A stretch of DNA of 64,000 nt from Phycisphaeraceae bacterium. GTDB lineage: Bacteria; Planctomycetota; Phycisphaerae; Phycisphaerales; UBA1924. The position numbers and the translations under genes are program-made. Below the pieces are notes generated by a model. That model saw only the letters and a program-made list of their open reading frames with translations, did not search any database and was not told the DNA's origin. Shown one piece after another: positions 17,345-25,561 of this stretch (position 1 is its first letter; each line of letters begins with the position of its first letter). Location of the stretch: positions 1 through 64,000 of the forward strand of contig JAHBXG010000002.1 in assembly GCA_019636565.1 (NCBI GenBank), read 5' to 3'.

Positions 17345-18184
17345 CTATTTCTCGAGCCCCTGGAAGTCGTCGCCCGGGAACAGTTCGATCAACTCCGCCC
17401 GGATGTGCTCGATGCGATTGCCGGGATCCGGGTGCGTGCTCATGAATTCGGGCTGCGCGGAGCCGCCGGATGCCTCTTTCAGGATTTCCATGACCCTGAT
17501 CATGGAGCGAGGGTCGTAGCCACTGGCCCGCATGAACCGAAGTCCCAGCCGATCGGCTTCGATCTCATCGTCGCGCCCGTACTTGAGATTGATGAACCCG
17601 CCCACCATCTGCGCGATCTGGGCGGCGTTCTGCGCACCCTGCGGCGAATCGGAACTCGCAACTCCCACGGCCTGCACCAGGCCCTGCGTGAGCTGACTCT
17701 TCGCGATCTGTGCCGCGGAATGCCGAGCCAGTACATGACCCGCCTCATGCCCCAGCACTCCGGCCAACTGGCCCTCGGTCTCGAGGCGGGCAAACAGTGC
17801 ATCGGTAATGAATATCTGTCCTCCCGGAAGCGCGAAGGCGTTCACAGTCTTCGGGTCGGCGAGCAGATGAAACTCGAACGGATAGGGAGTGGCTTCCGAG
17901 GGCAGATTCGCGATGAGTTTCTTGCCGACGGACTTGACGCGTGCCGTAGCCCCCGCGTCCTGGCTCAATCCCCCGAACTCCTGTGCCATCTGCGGAGCGG
18001 ACTGGAGGCCAATCGCAACCTCCTGCTGAGGGGTTAACGCAATATGCTGCTTTCGTCCCGTGATCGGATTGGTGCTCGAATTGGCGAAGTACCCGATGAC
18101 CGCGATTAGTCCGATGATTGCGCCGATCACCAGCCGAGGCGGTATCCGAACTCTGGGACGTGAGCGATTGTCTGCGTACTGCAT
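17345..18184 (-). CDS. M48 family zinc metallopeptidase, membrane-anchored
   Basis: A 279-residue protein with one N-terminal membrane segment (LVIGAIIGLIAVIGYF) and a periplasmic M48 domain. The zinc motif is HEAGH (146-150), with the third ligand Glu in DDEIEADRLGLRFM and the downstream FMSTHPDPGNRIEHI typical of LoiP/YcaL-type peptidases. These are quality-control proteases acting on outer-membrane or periplasmic proteins. Start 18184 is preferred because GGAG lies 8 bases upstream. It follows the aquaporin gene by 42 bases and precedes top6B by about 100 bases on the same strand. Confidence 0.92.
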   Translation of the reverse strand: MQYADNRSRPRVRIPPRLVIGAIIGLIAVIGYFANSSTNPITGRKQHIALTPQQEVAIGLQSAPQMAQEFGGLSQDAGATARVKSVGKKLIANLPSEATPYPFEFHLLADPKTVNAFALPGGQIFITDALFARLETEGQLAGVLGHEAGHVLARHSAAQIAKSQLTQGLVQAVGVASSDSPQGAQNAAQIAQMVGGFINLKYGRDDEIEADRLGLRFMRASGYDPRSMIRVMEILKEASGGSAQPEFMSTHPDPGNRIEHIRAELIELFPGDDFQGLEK

Positions 18185-18226
18185 TCGGGCTTCTCCGTAT
18201 GCAGCGTACCCCACGGTGCAAGAGGT

Positions 18227-18859
18227 CTATTTGGAGTCTTCGGTCATCTGGATTCGAAAGAAGAAGGCCGCGGCAGCGCCGCCGGCCAGCTGCGCGACGA
18301 TGTAGTACAAAATGTGAGCCGGGAAAGCCCCGCCAGTGCCGGAGTAGCCGCCAAGCGCGACTGCGGGATTGAACGCGCCCCCGCAGATAGGCCCTGCGCC
18401 GTACGCCGCCGCCGCGACCGTCATGCCGATCGCGAGACCAAAGTACGAGTTTCCGCTGACTTTTTTTACCGTGGCAACGTTGAGAACCACCAGCGCGAGC
18501 AGAAACGTGAACATCGCCTCTGCCACCAAAGCGGTCGGAATGGAGATGTCCTTCCCTGGAGCCGGTAGAAATCGCTTGCCGAACACCAACGCGGCAACAA
18601 GGCCTCCCCCGACTCCACCCGCGATCTGACAGATCGCGTACGGAGCAAACTGCTTCACCGGCAAGGCTCCCCGAATCGTTGCCGCAAGGCTGACCGCCGG
18701 ATTGAAGTGGCCACCCGAAATCCAGCCGCCGATATAGACCATCACCGACAGCGAAAGTCCGATGAAGAGCGGCGCGAGCGGGCTGCCCGAATTGACCGCC
18801 AGCGCGATCAGGAGGACGAAGAAAAAGGTGCCAACGAACTCGGTGAGGTACTTGGGCAT
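18227..18859 (-). CDS. MIP/aquaporin-family channel with atypical selectivity filter
   Basis: A 210-residue six-helix channel. The two half-helices carry HFNPAVS (NPA at 53-55) and AFNPAVA (NPA at 164-166). In water channels such as AqpZ an Arg follows the second NPA directly and forms the aromatic/arginine filter; here it is Val167. The TM5 filter His of AqpZ also appears to be replaced by Ala, in GLAIGMTVAAAA. The pore would therefore be wider and less polar than that of a classical aquaporin, and the solute is open. Start 18859 gives the usual family N-terminus (PKYLTEFVGTFFFVLL). It lies between the POT transporter and the M48 peptidase on the same strand. Confidence 0.9.
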   Translation of the reverse strand: MPKYLTEFVGTFFFVLLIALAVNSGSPLAPLFIGLSLSVMVYIGGWISGGHFNPAVSLAATIRGALPVKQFAPYAICQIAGGVGGGLVAALVFGKRFLPAPGKDISIPTALVAEAMFTFLLALVVLNVATVKKVSGNSYFGLAIGMTVAAAAYGAGPICGGAFNPAVALGGYSGTGGAFPAHILYYIVAQLAGGAAAAFFFRIQMTEDSK

Positions 18860-18970
18860 GCTGAAGGATTCCAACGGGGAACGAAAGGGAACATTGTGCT
18901 CAAAGCGTCGACGCGACGCGGGAAAGCAGTCTTCGTCCGCCGGAAAGGCTGCGCCTCCCGGCAAGTGAAA

Positions 18971-21049
18971 TCAATTCGCGCTTGGCCGCATGAGTTTCTT
19001 CAGAAGCGGCGTGAGGATGAGAATGACCAACCCGGCACCGATGCTGGTGACGACAAACAGCATAAAGAAATCAGCCTGCCCCCCGAAGTTCCACGGAAGT
19101 TTGATCTTCCCTTTCTCGATGTCTTCAACTTGGGCGGCAATTAGCCCGCCTCCAAGATTCGCGATGAAACTCGAAACAAACCAGATTCCCATCAGCAGTG
19201 ATACGAACTGCACCGGTGCGGCCTTTGTCACGTAGGACAATCCAGTCGGCGACAGACAGAGCTCACCCACAGTGTGCCAGAAATAGGTGACGAGAATGAA
19301 CACCATGCTCGCCTTCGCCGCATTACCAACCGTCAGGCGCCCCGCCCAGACCATGAACACGAAGCCCAGGCCAAGGAAAATCAGGCCGAGGGCGATTTTG
19401 ACGGGCTGGCTGGGATTCATGTTTCGCTTTCCGAGCTTCGTCCAGATGACGGCGAAGATGGGCGCGAGGATGAAAATGAGGCCCGCGTTTACCGACTGAA
19501 ACCACGTTGCGGGAACTTCCCAGCCAAAGAGATGGCGATCGGTGTTCTGCTCGGTAAAGACGTTGATGCTCGAACCGGCCTGCTCGAATGCAAGCCAGAA
19601 AAATGCGTTGAAAAACATGAACACGAAGATCGTGACCACCGGCCCTCGATCCTCGGGCTTGTTCTTCGCAACAAACAGCGTTATCCAGGCAAGGATCCCC
19701 GTCGCGAGCGCCACGGGAATCACGACCCGAAGCATCGCGTCCTGCTGAATGTAGCCCATGAGTTTTGCGAGTTGCCCGAGCACTCCCGCGTGATACATCG
19801 CGCCAAAACCCGCCGCGGCAGCGATTGAAATGAAGAAGAACAGGATCGTCACGACGTTGGCATTTCCTCGTGGCGCCTCGCCGATTCCCTTGAGGAAAAA
19901 CGGACGCCCAATAACGTAGAGCCCAAGGCCCAGAATCATTCCGACCGCGGCGGCAGCGAATCCCCAATGCCAGCCAACCTTCTCACCAAGCGTTCCGCAG
20001 ACGAACGCGCAAATAAACGCACCCAGATTGATTCCCATGTAAAAAATGGTGAACGCGCCATCGCGGCGAGGATCACCAGGGCCATAAAGCTGACCAACCA
20101 TGACGGAAACGGTTGGCTTGAAATGCCCCGTGCCGAGAACGATGACCGCCAGACCGGCGACGAACAGGCTCATGCCCGTTGCGTTGTGCGCCAGTTCCCC
20201 GGCTCCGGAAATACCAAGGATGACGTGTCCGAGCGCGATGAGCAGGCCGCCCACGAGCATCGATCGGTGCGTTCCAATCAGTTTGTCAGCGATAAGGCCG
20301 CCGAGAATCGGGAACAGATACGCCAGGCCGGTGTACCAGCCGTACAGCGTGCTAGCAGCGCTCGTTTGCCAAAAGCGGCCGGAAGAAATCCGATTGATGC
20401 CGATTTCTACAGTGAACGGCTTATCGTCCGGCGTGAGTTGACTGTCGGGCTTGAGATCGACGACGATGCTTGTCGGACGGTCGTTCACCGTAAAATACGG
20501 GCGTGTTTCGGCGGTCGCGCGGACAATTCCGACGCGAATTTTGATCGGATGATCGGTCGGATTCGTGACCTGGAAAGCGGTCTCCGGAAACTCAAACGGT
20601 CCGCCTTGCCTACCGGTCACAACGACCGGCGCGTCCGCGCTCAAGTCTGCTGGAACCCAAGTAGTCTTGACGGGATCGGCAGGATCTTTGACCTTGATGA
20701 CTCGGCGAACACGAAATTCGGGCTCGCCGGTGACAAGCGGGCCTGGAGTCTCGCCGCTCTTCTCGCCGACATCGACACGGAACGTTTGCAAGCGCGACGC
20801 GACGTCTTCGTCAGTCTTTGTGCCGCCAGTGTCCATTTCCTTGATTTCGGTGATTTCAAATTCGTTGGTGTGAACACCCGGACCGAGTTCGCGCACCGAG
20901 AAAACGGCGAGCAAGTACAAAACGAGCAGCCCGCGCATGCCGTAGTAAGAGAATCGTTCCCACATCTCCACGAGGAAGAGCAAGAAGAGCCCAACTGGGT
21001 GCCCGAGGATGGTTGCTTGCGATCGAACGGCGGCAGGCTTTTCGTCCAT
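18971..21049 (-). CDS. POT/PTR family proton-coupled peptide transporter with extra domain
   Basis: A 692-residue transporter. The first helix has the ExxER motif of the family (VEMWERFSYYGMRGLL, around 28-43), and the PTR2 signature FYMGINLGAF occurs in the middle. POT proteins import di- and tripeptides (or, in some members, nitrate or glucosinolates) with protons; bacterial members are usually about 450-520 residues. The excess is a hydrophilic insert at about 55-230, between TM1 and TM2, on the outer side by normal POT topology. It contains beta-rich text such as 'TNPTDHPIKIRVGI' that could be an Ig-like domain. Start 21049 is preferred over upstream codons. Confidence 0.9.
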   Translation of the reverse strand: MDEKPAAVRSQATILGHPVGLFLLFLVEMWERFSYYGMRGLLVLYLLAVFSVRELGPGVHTNEFEITEIKEMDTGGTKTDEDVASRLQTFRVDVGEKSGETPGPLVTGEPEFRVRRVIKVKDPADPVKTTWVPADLSADAPVVVTGRQGGPFEFPETAFQVTNPTDHPIKIRVGIVRATAETRPYFTVNDRPTSIVVDLKPDSQLTPDDKPFTVEIGINRISSGRFWQTSAASTLYGWYTGLAYLFPILGGLIADKLIGTHRSMLVGGLLIALGHVILGISGAGELAHNATGMSLFVAGLAVIVLGTGHFKPTVSVMVGQLYGPGDPRRDGAFTIFYMGINLGAFICAFVCGTLGEKVGWHWGFAAAAVGMILGLGLYVIGRPFFLKGIGEAPRGNANVVTILFFFISIAAAAGFGAMYHAGVLGQLAKLMGYIQQDAMLRVVIPVALATGILAWITLFVAKNKPEDRGPVVTIFVFMFFNAFFWLAFEQAGSSINVFTEQNTDRHLFGWEVPATWFQSVNAGLIFILAPIFAVIWTKLGKRNMNPSQPVKIALGLIFLGLGFVFMVWAGRLTVGNAAKASMVFILVTYFWHTVGELCLSPTGLSYVTKAAPVQFVSLLMGIWFVSSFIANLGGGLIAAQVEDIEKGKIKLPWNFGGQADFFMLFVVTSIGAGLVILILTPLLKKLMRPSAN

Positions 21050-21122
21050 ACGCCGAAAATGTAGCAAATCCACGACTGCGCGGGAATGGCATCCGAACGA
21101 ATCGATCACAATCGGCGAAATT

Positions 21123-21153
21123 GAACGCCCCGGCTACGGAAGCCGGGGCGTTC
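21123..21153 (-). terminator. Strong hairpin, probable terminator
   Basis: A perfect 13-bp stem (gaacgccccggct / agccggggcgttc) with a 5-base loop. It lies 25 bases beyond the stop of the minus-strand PEP-CTERM gene and before the POT transporter start. The following minus-strand bases AATTTCG give only a weak U tract. Confidence 0.7.
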
Positions 21154-21178
21154 AGGATTCTTGGAATAAACCCTCAGA

Positions 21179-21844
21179 TCATCCCCGGCGACGGCGTGCG
21201 AGACAGAAACCGCCCAGGCCGGCGAGCGAGAGCGTTCCTGGAGTCGGGATTCGCATCCCGAAGATCAGCATCTCGCCGGCACCAGAGCCGCCACGGAGCG
21301 GATCGGAATCGCCGGGAGTGTTCCACCACATCCAGCGGGCCGCCGTGGCGATATCGGGAACGGTCCCCCACGGTTCGACGCCATTTTCTTCGCCGACGAA
21401 CGGAACCTCCCAGAGATTCAGCGAGTCTGCGGTGAGCACGTGACCGGCGATCTCTTCGATCGTCGGATGCGGATCGTTATCGCCTCGGTTGAGGCCGGTG
21501 CGATAGACCTCCCATGCCGGGTTGCCGGAGTGCATGGATTGCTCGGCCTGCCCGAAGACCTGGGCGAGCACACCCTGCGCCACCGAATCGTCCGACCACG
21601 CTGCGATGAAGACTCGCTCGCCGGAATCAAATTCGTACGTTTCGGGCAATGACCAGTTGTACGTTCCGGGGTTGCCCGCAGAACCCAGTTCGTTGCCGCC
21701 GATGTACGAGAACAGCGAACTCGTGCTTGTGTACAGCGCGTAGTGGTTGTCGGCGGTGATGGTGACGTGAAGCAATTCGGCGCTCGCGATGCCCGACATG
21801 GCGACGATCAATCCCGCGGCTGCTGCAAAATGGACGTTCTTCAT
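21179..21844 (-). CDS. Secreted PEP-CTERM protein, unknown function
   Basis: A 221-residue protein with an N-terminal signal peptide (NVHFAAAAGLIVAMSGIASA) and a C-terminal sorting region: IPTPGT, a short hydrophobic stretch (LSLAGLGGFCLA) and RRRRG. That fits the PEP-CTERM/exosortase pattern, with PTP replacing PEP. The middle has no recognised domain. It is rich in Trp, Asn and Gly and contains 'VFIAAWSDDSVAQGVLAQVF', which resembles extracellular beta-sandwich proteins. Start 21844 follows directly on a GAGAGAG sequence. A terminator-like hairpin follows the gene. Confidence 0.8.
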   Translation of the reverse strand: MKNVHFAAAAGLIVAMSGIASAELLHVTITADNHYALYTSTSSLFSYIGGNELGSAGNPGTYNWSLPETYEFDSGERVFIAAWSDDSVAQGVLAQVFGQAEQSMHSGNPAWEVYRTGLNRGDNDPHPTIEEIAGHVLTADSLNLWEVPFVGEENGVEPWGTVPDIATAARWMWWNTPGDSDPLRGGSGAGEMLIFGMRIPTPGTLSLAGLGGFCLARRRRG

Positions 21845-22374
21845 ATTGGCTCTCTCCCGACACGCAAGGGTGTCAGATGCAGTTTGCAGCACAAAGCGCC
21901 CGCTGGCCATGTGGAGACGCCGGCGCACCGAGATTCCATGGGCAAAGTCGCCGTCCGCGCGGCGCACGCCCTTTATGCGGCCCGTTGCAGGGGCAAGAAC
22001 TATCGCCGGAGGATTCACAACAGGACAGCGCGAGACAGGCCCGTCCGGGAATATCTTCGTTCCCGGGCCCGAGCAAATTCTCCATTGTGACGCCGCCCTC
22101 GTTGTGGCGTCGGAGAACCGCGAAACTCAAAGCCCACGCTTCGAACGCCCGCGCCTTCCATTCTGTATAATGAGGTCGCGTGGATCTGGTTTCGTCCAAT
22201 CCTTTCTTCGTGAGAGTTCGCATGGGCGCGCAACCGCTCATGCCGAAATCGCGGCGTGAGATCGGGCTCATCTGAGCGTGAAAGCACGAGGCGGCGCGCG
22301 TGCGTCGCTCTCTCCGGATAAAGATGTATGGCATCGCGCGCCCAACGGGTACGCCGAGGCAACGGAGAAACTGA
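21845..22374. other. Intergenic region between divergent PEP-CTERM and otsA genes
   Basis: No convincing gene: open frames here lack start signals and protein-like composition. The region must hold the start signals of both divergent genes. A TATAAT at 22166-22171 on the plus strand is the best -10 candidate, about 200 bases before the otsA start. Nothing else stands out. Confidence 0.5.
22166..22171 (+). promoter_or_regulatory. Candidate -10 box for otsA
   Basis: A perfect TATAAT in GC-rich surroundings. No good -35 hexamer lies at 16-18 bases; the nearest resemblance is TTCGAA about 20 bases upstream. This would give a leader of roughly 200 bases for otsA. Confidence 0.35.
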
Positions 22375-23745
22375 TTGCCGAAACCCCGACCGATTGTCAT
22401 CGTCGCCAACCGCCTTCCGGTCCATCGATCGGGGGATCGATTCGTTGAGAACGCCGGGGGGCTGGTGACGGCGCTTGTGCCGGCCTTGAAAACCCGCGGC
22501 GGAGCGTGGGTCGGCTGGTCGGGATCATCCCGGGCCACGACCCGTCCGTTCAAGTACGAGAACTTCCGAATCCAGCCTGTTCACATCTCAGAGGCGGAAA
22601 TCGAGGGCTTCTACAACCAGTTATCCAACCGCACGCTATGGCCTCTGTATCACGACGCCATCCGCACGCCGGAGTTTGATCACAGTTGGTGGCGGCCGTA
22701 TGTGGTCGTCAATCACCGATTCGCCAAGGCAACCGCCGCCGTTACCCCACGCAATGGGCTCGTATGGGTACATGACTACCACCTTCAGCTCGTGCCCGCG
22801 ATGCTGCGCGCGATGCGGCCGGACGTTCGGATCGGCTTTTTTCTTCACGTGCCCTTTCCACCCGAAGAACTCTTCGCCTGGTTGCCGTGGCGGGAGCGCA
22901 TCCTGGAGGGACTTCTTGGCGCGGACGTGGTGGGATTCCAGACGCAAGCCGCGGCACGCAACTTCTCCAGGGCTGCTCGCGAGTACAGCCCTGCGGAGGG
23001 GACCGATTCGGAATTGCTTTGGGAGCGGCGCAAGGTCAAAGTCGCCTCGTACCCCATTTCGATCGATTTCAACTGGTTTGCCGACGCGGCCGCGACGCCC
23101 GAGGCCACGCGGGAGGCGGCGCTGTTACGCCGGCGCGTAGGGGCCGGCCGTAAAATCTTTCTCAGCGTCGATCGGCTGGATTACACCAAAGGAATCGACC
23201 TGCGTCTACTCGCGTTCGAGGCGATGTTGAAGCGGCGCCGCTCGCTGGCCAATGACTGCGTCTTCATCCAGATCGCGTCCCCAAGTCGCGAACCAGTCCA
23301 TGAGTACGCGCAGATGCGCATCCGCATCGAGCAGCTGGTCGGAAGGATCAACGGCGAGTTCAGCGAGCCCGGAAGAGTCTCCGTTCACTATTTCCGGCGC
23401 GGCTTCACCCGGGAGCAACTCGCGTCGTATTACCGCGCCGCGGACGTGATGATCGTCACGCCTCTGCGCGACGGCATGAATCTCGTGGCAAAGGAGTTCG
23501 TCGCGACCCGTTCCGACTACTCGGGCGTACTGGTGCTCAGCGAGTTTGCCGGTGCGGCACGAGAGCTCCGTCAGGCGATCATCGTGAACCCGCGCAATAT
23601 CGAAGGAATGGCCGATGCGTTCGAGGCCGCCCTCACGCTCCCCAAGGCCGACGCGCGCCACCGGATGGCGGTGCTCCGCACCGTGGTTCGACGCCACGAC
23701 GTTTTCGAATGGGCTGACGAATTCCTCAGAGCTCTTGCGGGATAG
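22375..23745 (+). CDS. otsA: Trehalose-6-phosphate synthase (GT20)
   Basis: A 456-residue cytosolic glycosyltransferase that joins UDP-glucose and glucose 6-phosphate to trehalose 6-phosphate, the first step of osmoprotective trehalose synthesis. GT20 motifs are clear: the N-terminal IVIVANRLPV, ENAGGLVTAL, WVHDYHLQLVP, GFFLHVPFPP, VDRLDYTKGIDLRL, and the C-terminal TPLRDGMNLVAKEFVA nucleotide-binding region. The start is TTG 22375, the only candidate that gives the full N-terminus, with GGAG about 10 bases upstream. No trehalose-6-phosphate phosphatase gene is adjacent, so the second step must be encoded elsewhere. Confidence 0.94.
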   Translation: MPKPRPIVIVANRLPVHRSGDRFVENAGGLVTALVPALKTRGGAWVGWSGSSRATTRPFKYENFRIQPVHISEAEIEGFYNQLSNRTLWPLYHDAIRTPEFDHSWWRPYVVVNHRFAKATAAVTPRNGLVWVHDYHLQLVPAMLRAMRPDVRIGFFLHVPFPPEELFAWLPWRERILEGLLGADVVGFQTQAAARNFSRAAREYSPAEGTDSELLWERRKVKVASYPISIDFNWFADAAATPEATREAALLRRRVGAGRKIFLSVDRLDYTKGIDLRLLAFEAMLKRRRSLANDCVFIQIASPSREPVHEYAQMRIRIEQLVGRINGEFSEPGRVSVHYFRRGFTREQLASYYRAADVMIVTPLRDGMNLVAKEFVATRSDYSGVLVLSEFAGAARELRQAIIVNPRNIEGMADAFEAALTLPKADARHRMAVLRTVVRRHDVFEWADEFLRALAG

Positions 23746-23748
23746 CTG

Positions 23749-23770
23749 ATCCCACCGAATTCGGTGGGAT
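23749..23770 (+). terminator. Hairpin directly after otsA
   Basis: A perfect 9-bp inverted repeat (atcccaccg-aatt-cggtgggat) starting 4 bases after the otsA stop. There is no U tract, so it may be a 3'-end-stabilising hairpin rather than an intrinsic terminator. Confidence 0.5.
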
Positions 23771-23857
23771 GGCCGCTGACACGGTCTACCGTGGTCAGGC
23801 TCGCGACAGTGGAGCTTGCCGAACCTAGCATTGCCCCCCATTTTTCGGAGCCAAGCC

Positions 23858-24328
23858 TTGGAAACCACGCTCATCATTCTGAAGCCCGACGCCGTCCAGC
23901 GGAGCCTCTCGGGCCGCATCATCAGCCGATTCGAAGACAAGGGATTGCAGATTGTCGGGCTGAAACTGATGCAGATCAGCCAGCAACTTGCCGCGACGCA
24001 CTATGAAGCGCACCAGTCCAAGCCCTTTTACGCGGGGCTGGTCCGATTCATGACTAGTTCTCCGGTGGTCGTCCTGGCCGTGCGCGGCAATGGCGCAATC
24101 GGGATCGCCCGCAACATGATGGGCGCAACGTTCGGCAGCAAGGCCAACCCGGGCACGATCCGTGGGGACTTTGGTGTCAGCAACTCATTCAATCTCATCC
24201 ACGGTTCGGACAGCCCCGAGGCGGCCGAGCGGGAATTGAAACTCTTCTTCCAGCCCGGAGAAGTCCTGAACTGGAATCGGGCAAGCGAGACCTGGGTGTA
24301 CGACATGTCCGGCGGCAAGCCGGAGTGA
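23858..24328 (+). CDS. ndk: Nucleoside diphosphate kinase
   Basis: A 156-residue enzyme that moves the gamma phosphate from NTPs to NDPs through a phosphohistidine. The N-terminus TTLIILKPDAVQRSLSG and the active-site NLIHGSDS, whose His is the phospho-acceptor, are both intact, as is the Kpn-loop region. The start is TTG 23858, with CGGAG 7 bases upstream and the family N-terminus directly after it. The rid gene follows after 3 bases, so the two are probably translationally coupled. Confidence 0.95.
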   Translation: METTLIILKPDAVQRSLSGRIISRFEDKGLQIVGLKLMQISQQLAATHYEAHQSKPFYAGLVRFMTSSPVVVLAVRGNGAIGIARNMMGATFGSKANPGTIRGDFGVSNSFNLIHGSDSPEAAERELKLFFQPGEVLNWNRASETWVYDMSGGKPE

Positions 24329-24331
24329 GCG

Positions 24332-24763
24332 ATGAACGCGTCGGACGAGGCAACCAAGGGCCTCATCGCTTCGGGTTCAACCTTTGAATCGGAAATCGGG
24401 TACTCGCGCGCGGTTGTCGTCGGAGACATGGTCTTTGTGTCGGGCACGACGGGCTTTGACTACGCGACCATGACCATCGCGCCGGATATCGAGTCCCAGA
24501 CAGAAAGATGCCTTGAAAATATCCGGGCGGCGCTCAGGCAGGCGGGTGCGACTATCGAGGATGCAGTTCGCGTGGTCTACATGCTGCCGGAAGCCTCCGA
24601 ATTCTCGAAGTGCTGGCCGATCCTTCGTCGTGTCTTGGGCCACTCGCGGCCAGCCGCGACCATGATCCAAGTTGGACTGGCCGACGCCAGAATGAGAATT
24701 GAGATTGAAATGACGGCGTTGCGCGGGTGCGGCAAGGTGATCCGGCAAATCCCGGCGGACTGA
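24332..24763 (+). CDS. RidA/YjgF family protein
   Basis: A 143-residue Rid-family protein. Features include 'YSRAVVVGDMVFVSGTTGFD', 'QTERCLENIRAALRQAG' and the C-terminal ARMRIEIEMTAL, where the conserved Arg binds the substrate carboxylate in RidA enzymes. RidA hydrolyses reactive enamines or imines from PLP enzymes; subgroup members can have other roles. It starts 3 bases after ndk with GGAG overlapping the ndk end, and converges with csrA after only two bases. A second, more distant Rid-like gene lies at 58920. Confidence 0.9.
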   Translation: MNASDEATKGLIASGSTFESEIGYSRAVVVGDMVFVSGTTGFDYATMTIAPDIESQTERCLENIRAALRQAGATIEDAVRVVYMLPEASEFSKCWPILRRVLGHSRPAATMIQVGLADARMRIEIEMTALRGCGKVIRQIPAD

Positions 24764-24765
24764 TG

Positions 24766-24984
24766 TCAGGCCGGAGACGCGGGACGGATCGTTCCCACCA
24801 CGGCCGGTTCCTGCGTCGCGATCTGGTCCGCAATCTCTCGACGGTGAATCTCAACATGCCGCGGAAAGTCGAAGGCGACGCGGACGCGCTCGCCCTTGAT
24901 CGACGCGATCCGAACGACCCCGATGGGGTTCCGCGGATCTCCGATGACGATTTCCTCTCCCTCGCGTCGCGTAATCACCAACAT
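24766..24984 (-). CDS. csrA: Carbon storage regulator CsrA
   Basis: A 72-residue RNA-binding protein that binds GGA motifs in mRNA leaders and controls translation of carbon-storage, motility and biofilm genes. The N-terminus MLVITRREGEEIVIGD and the key RNA-contact region VRVAFDFPRHVEIHRREI are conserved. The usual GVxAP segment is FDFPRHVEI, slightly divergent. GGGAG precedes the ATG. It is convergent with the rid gene. Confidence 0.95.
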   Translation of the reverse strand: MLVITRREGEEIVIGDPRNPIGVVRIASIKGERVRVAFDFPRHVEIHRREIADQIATQEPAVVGTIRPASPA

Positions 24985-25232
24985 GAGACCACTCCCTGGC
25001 TCGTGTCCCCGGCTCGGGCAAAGTCCTTCTTGGGGGTGCCTAACACCCTCGCCCGAATCCCGATTTCAACGTTCGACCGCCTCCACCACGAGGCCATACT
25101 CGAACCACCAAGCTGATGGTATACCAGATTCTTCTGCAATCTGGAAAGCAGAATCCAGCGGATTCCGGATCCAAAATTGCGGTAACCGGCCCTCGTCCAA
25201 GGGTTTGCGACCGATGTGTGGTCCAGCCGCCC

Positions 25233-25496
25233 CTAGGGAACCGCCCGAACCCCGTGAACCTCGGGGACATGCGCCCTCAAATTGCGTTCGATGCCCAATT
25301 GGAGGGTCATTCGGCTCGACGGGCACCCCACGCACGCCCCGTGCAGCCTGACTTCCACCGTCCCGTCCGGTGTGATTCCGACCAGTTCCACGTCTCCACC
25401 GTCGGATTGGACGGCGGGTCTGATAAGGCTGATGACCTTTGCCACCCGCTCATGGATCGAATCGGAGGTTGGAATCGCGCTGGTGCTCAACCCCAC
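25233..25496 (-). CDS. NifU C-terminal domain protein (iron-sulfur scaffold)
   Basis: An 87-residue stand-alone NifU C-terminal domain: 'IRPAVQSDGGDVELVGI' followed by the cluster-binding GACVGCPSS with the Cys-x-x-Cys pair. Such Nfu-type proteins assemble and hand over [4Fe-4S] clusters to target enzymes. The apparent start is GTG 25496, since no in-frame ATG gives the full domain; the ribosome-binding site is weak. It is divergent from the lipoprotein gene at 25562. Confidence 0.9.
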   Translation of the reverse strand: MGLSTSAIPTSDSIHERVAKVISLIRPAVQSDGGDVELVGITPDGTVEVRLHGACVGCPSSRMTLQLGIERNLRAHVPEVHGVRAVP

Positions 25497-25561
25497 ATTC
25501 TAGGAGCGTGCACGTCGATGTGCGACTGCCATGGGATACCACGAGTCGTAGACTCCGGAGC

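Noticed and set aside
14897..18859. A phage or defence island around topoisomerase VI
   Set aside because: No integrase, nuclease, toxin or phage structural gene, and composition matches the rest of the window.
21873..22553. A 226-codon minus-strand frame before otsA
   Set aside because: No start signal, composition unlike protein, and it overlaps the clear otsA N-terminus.
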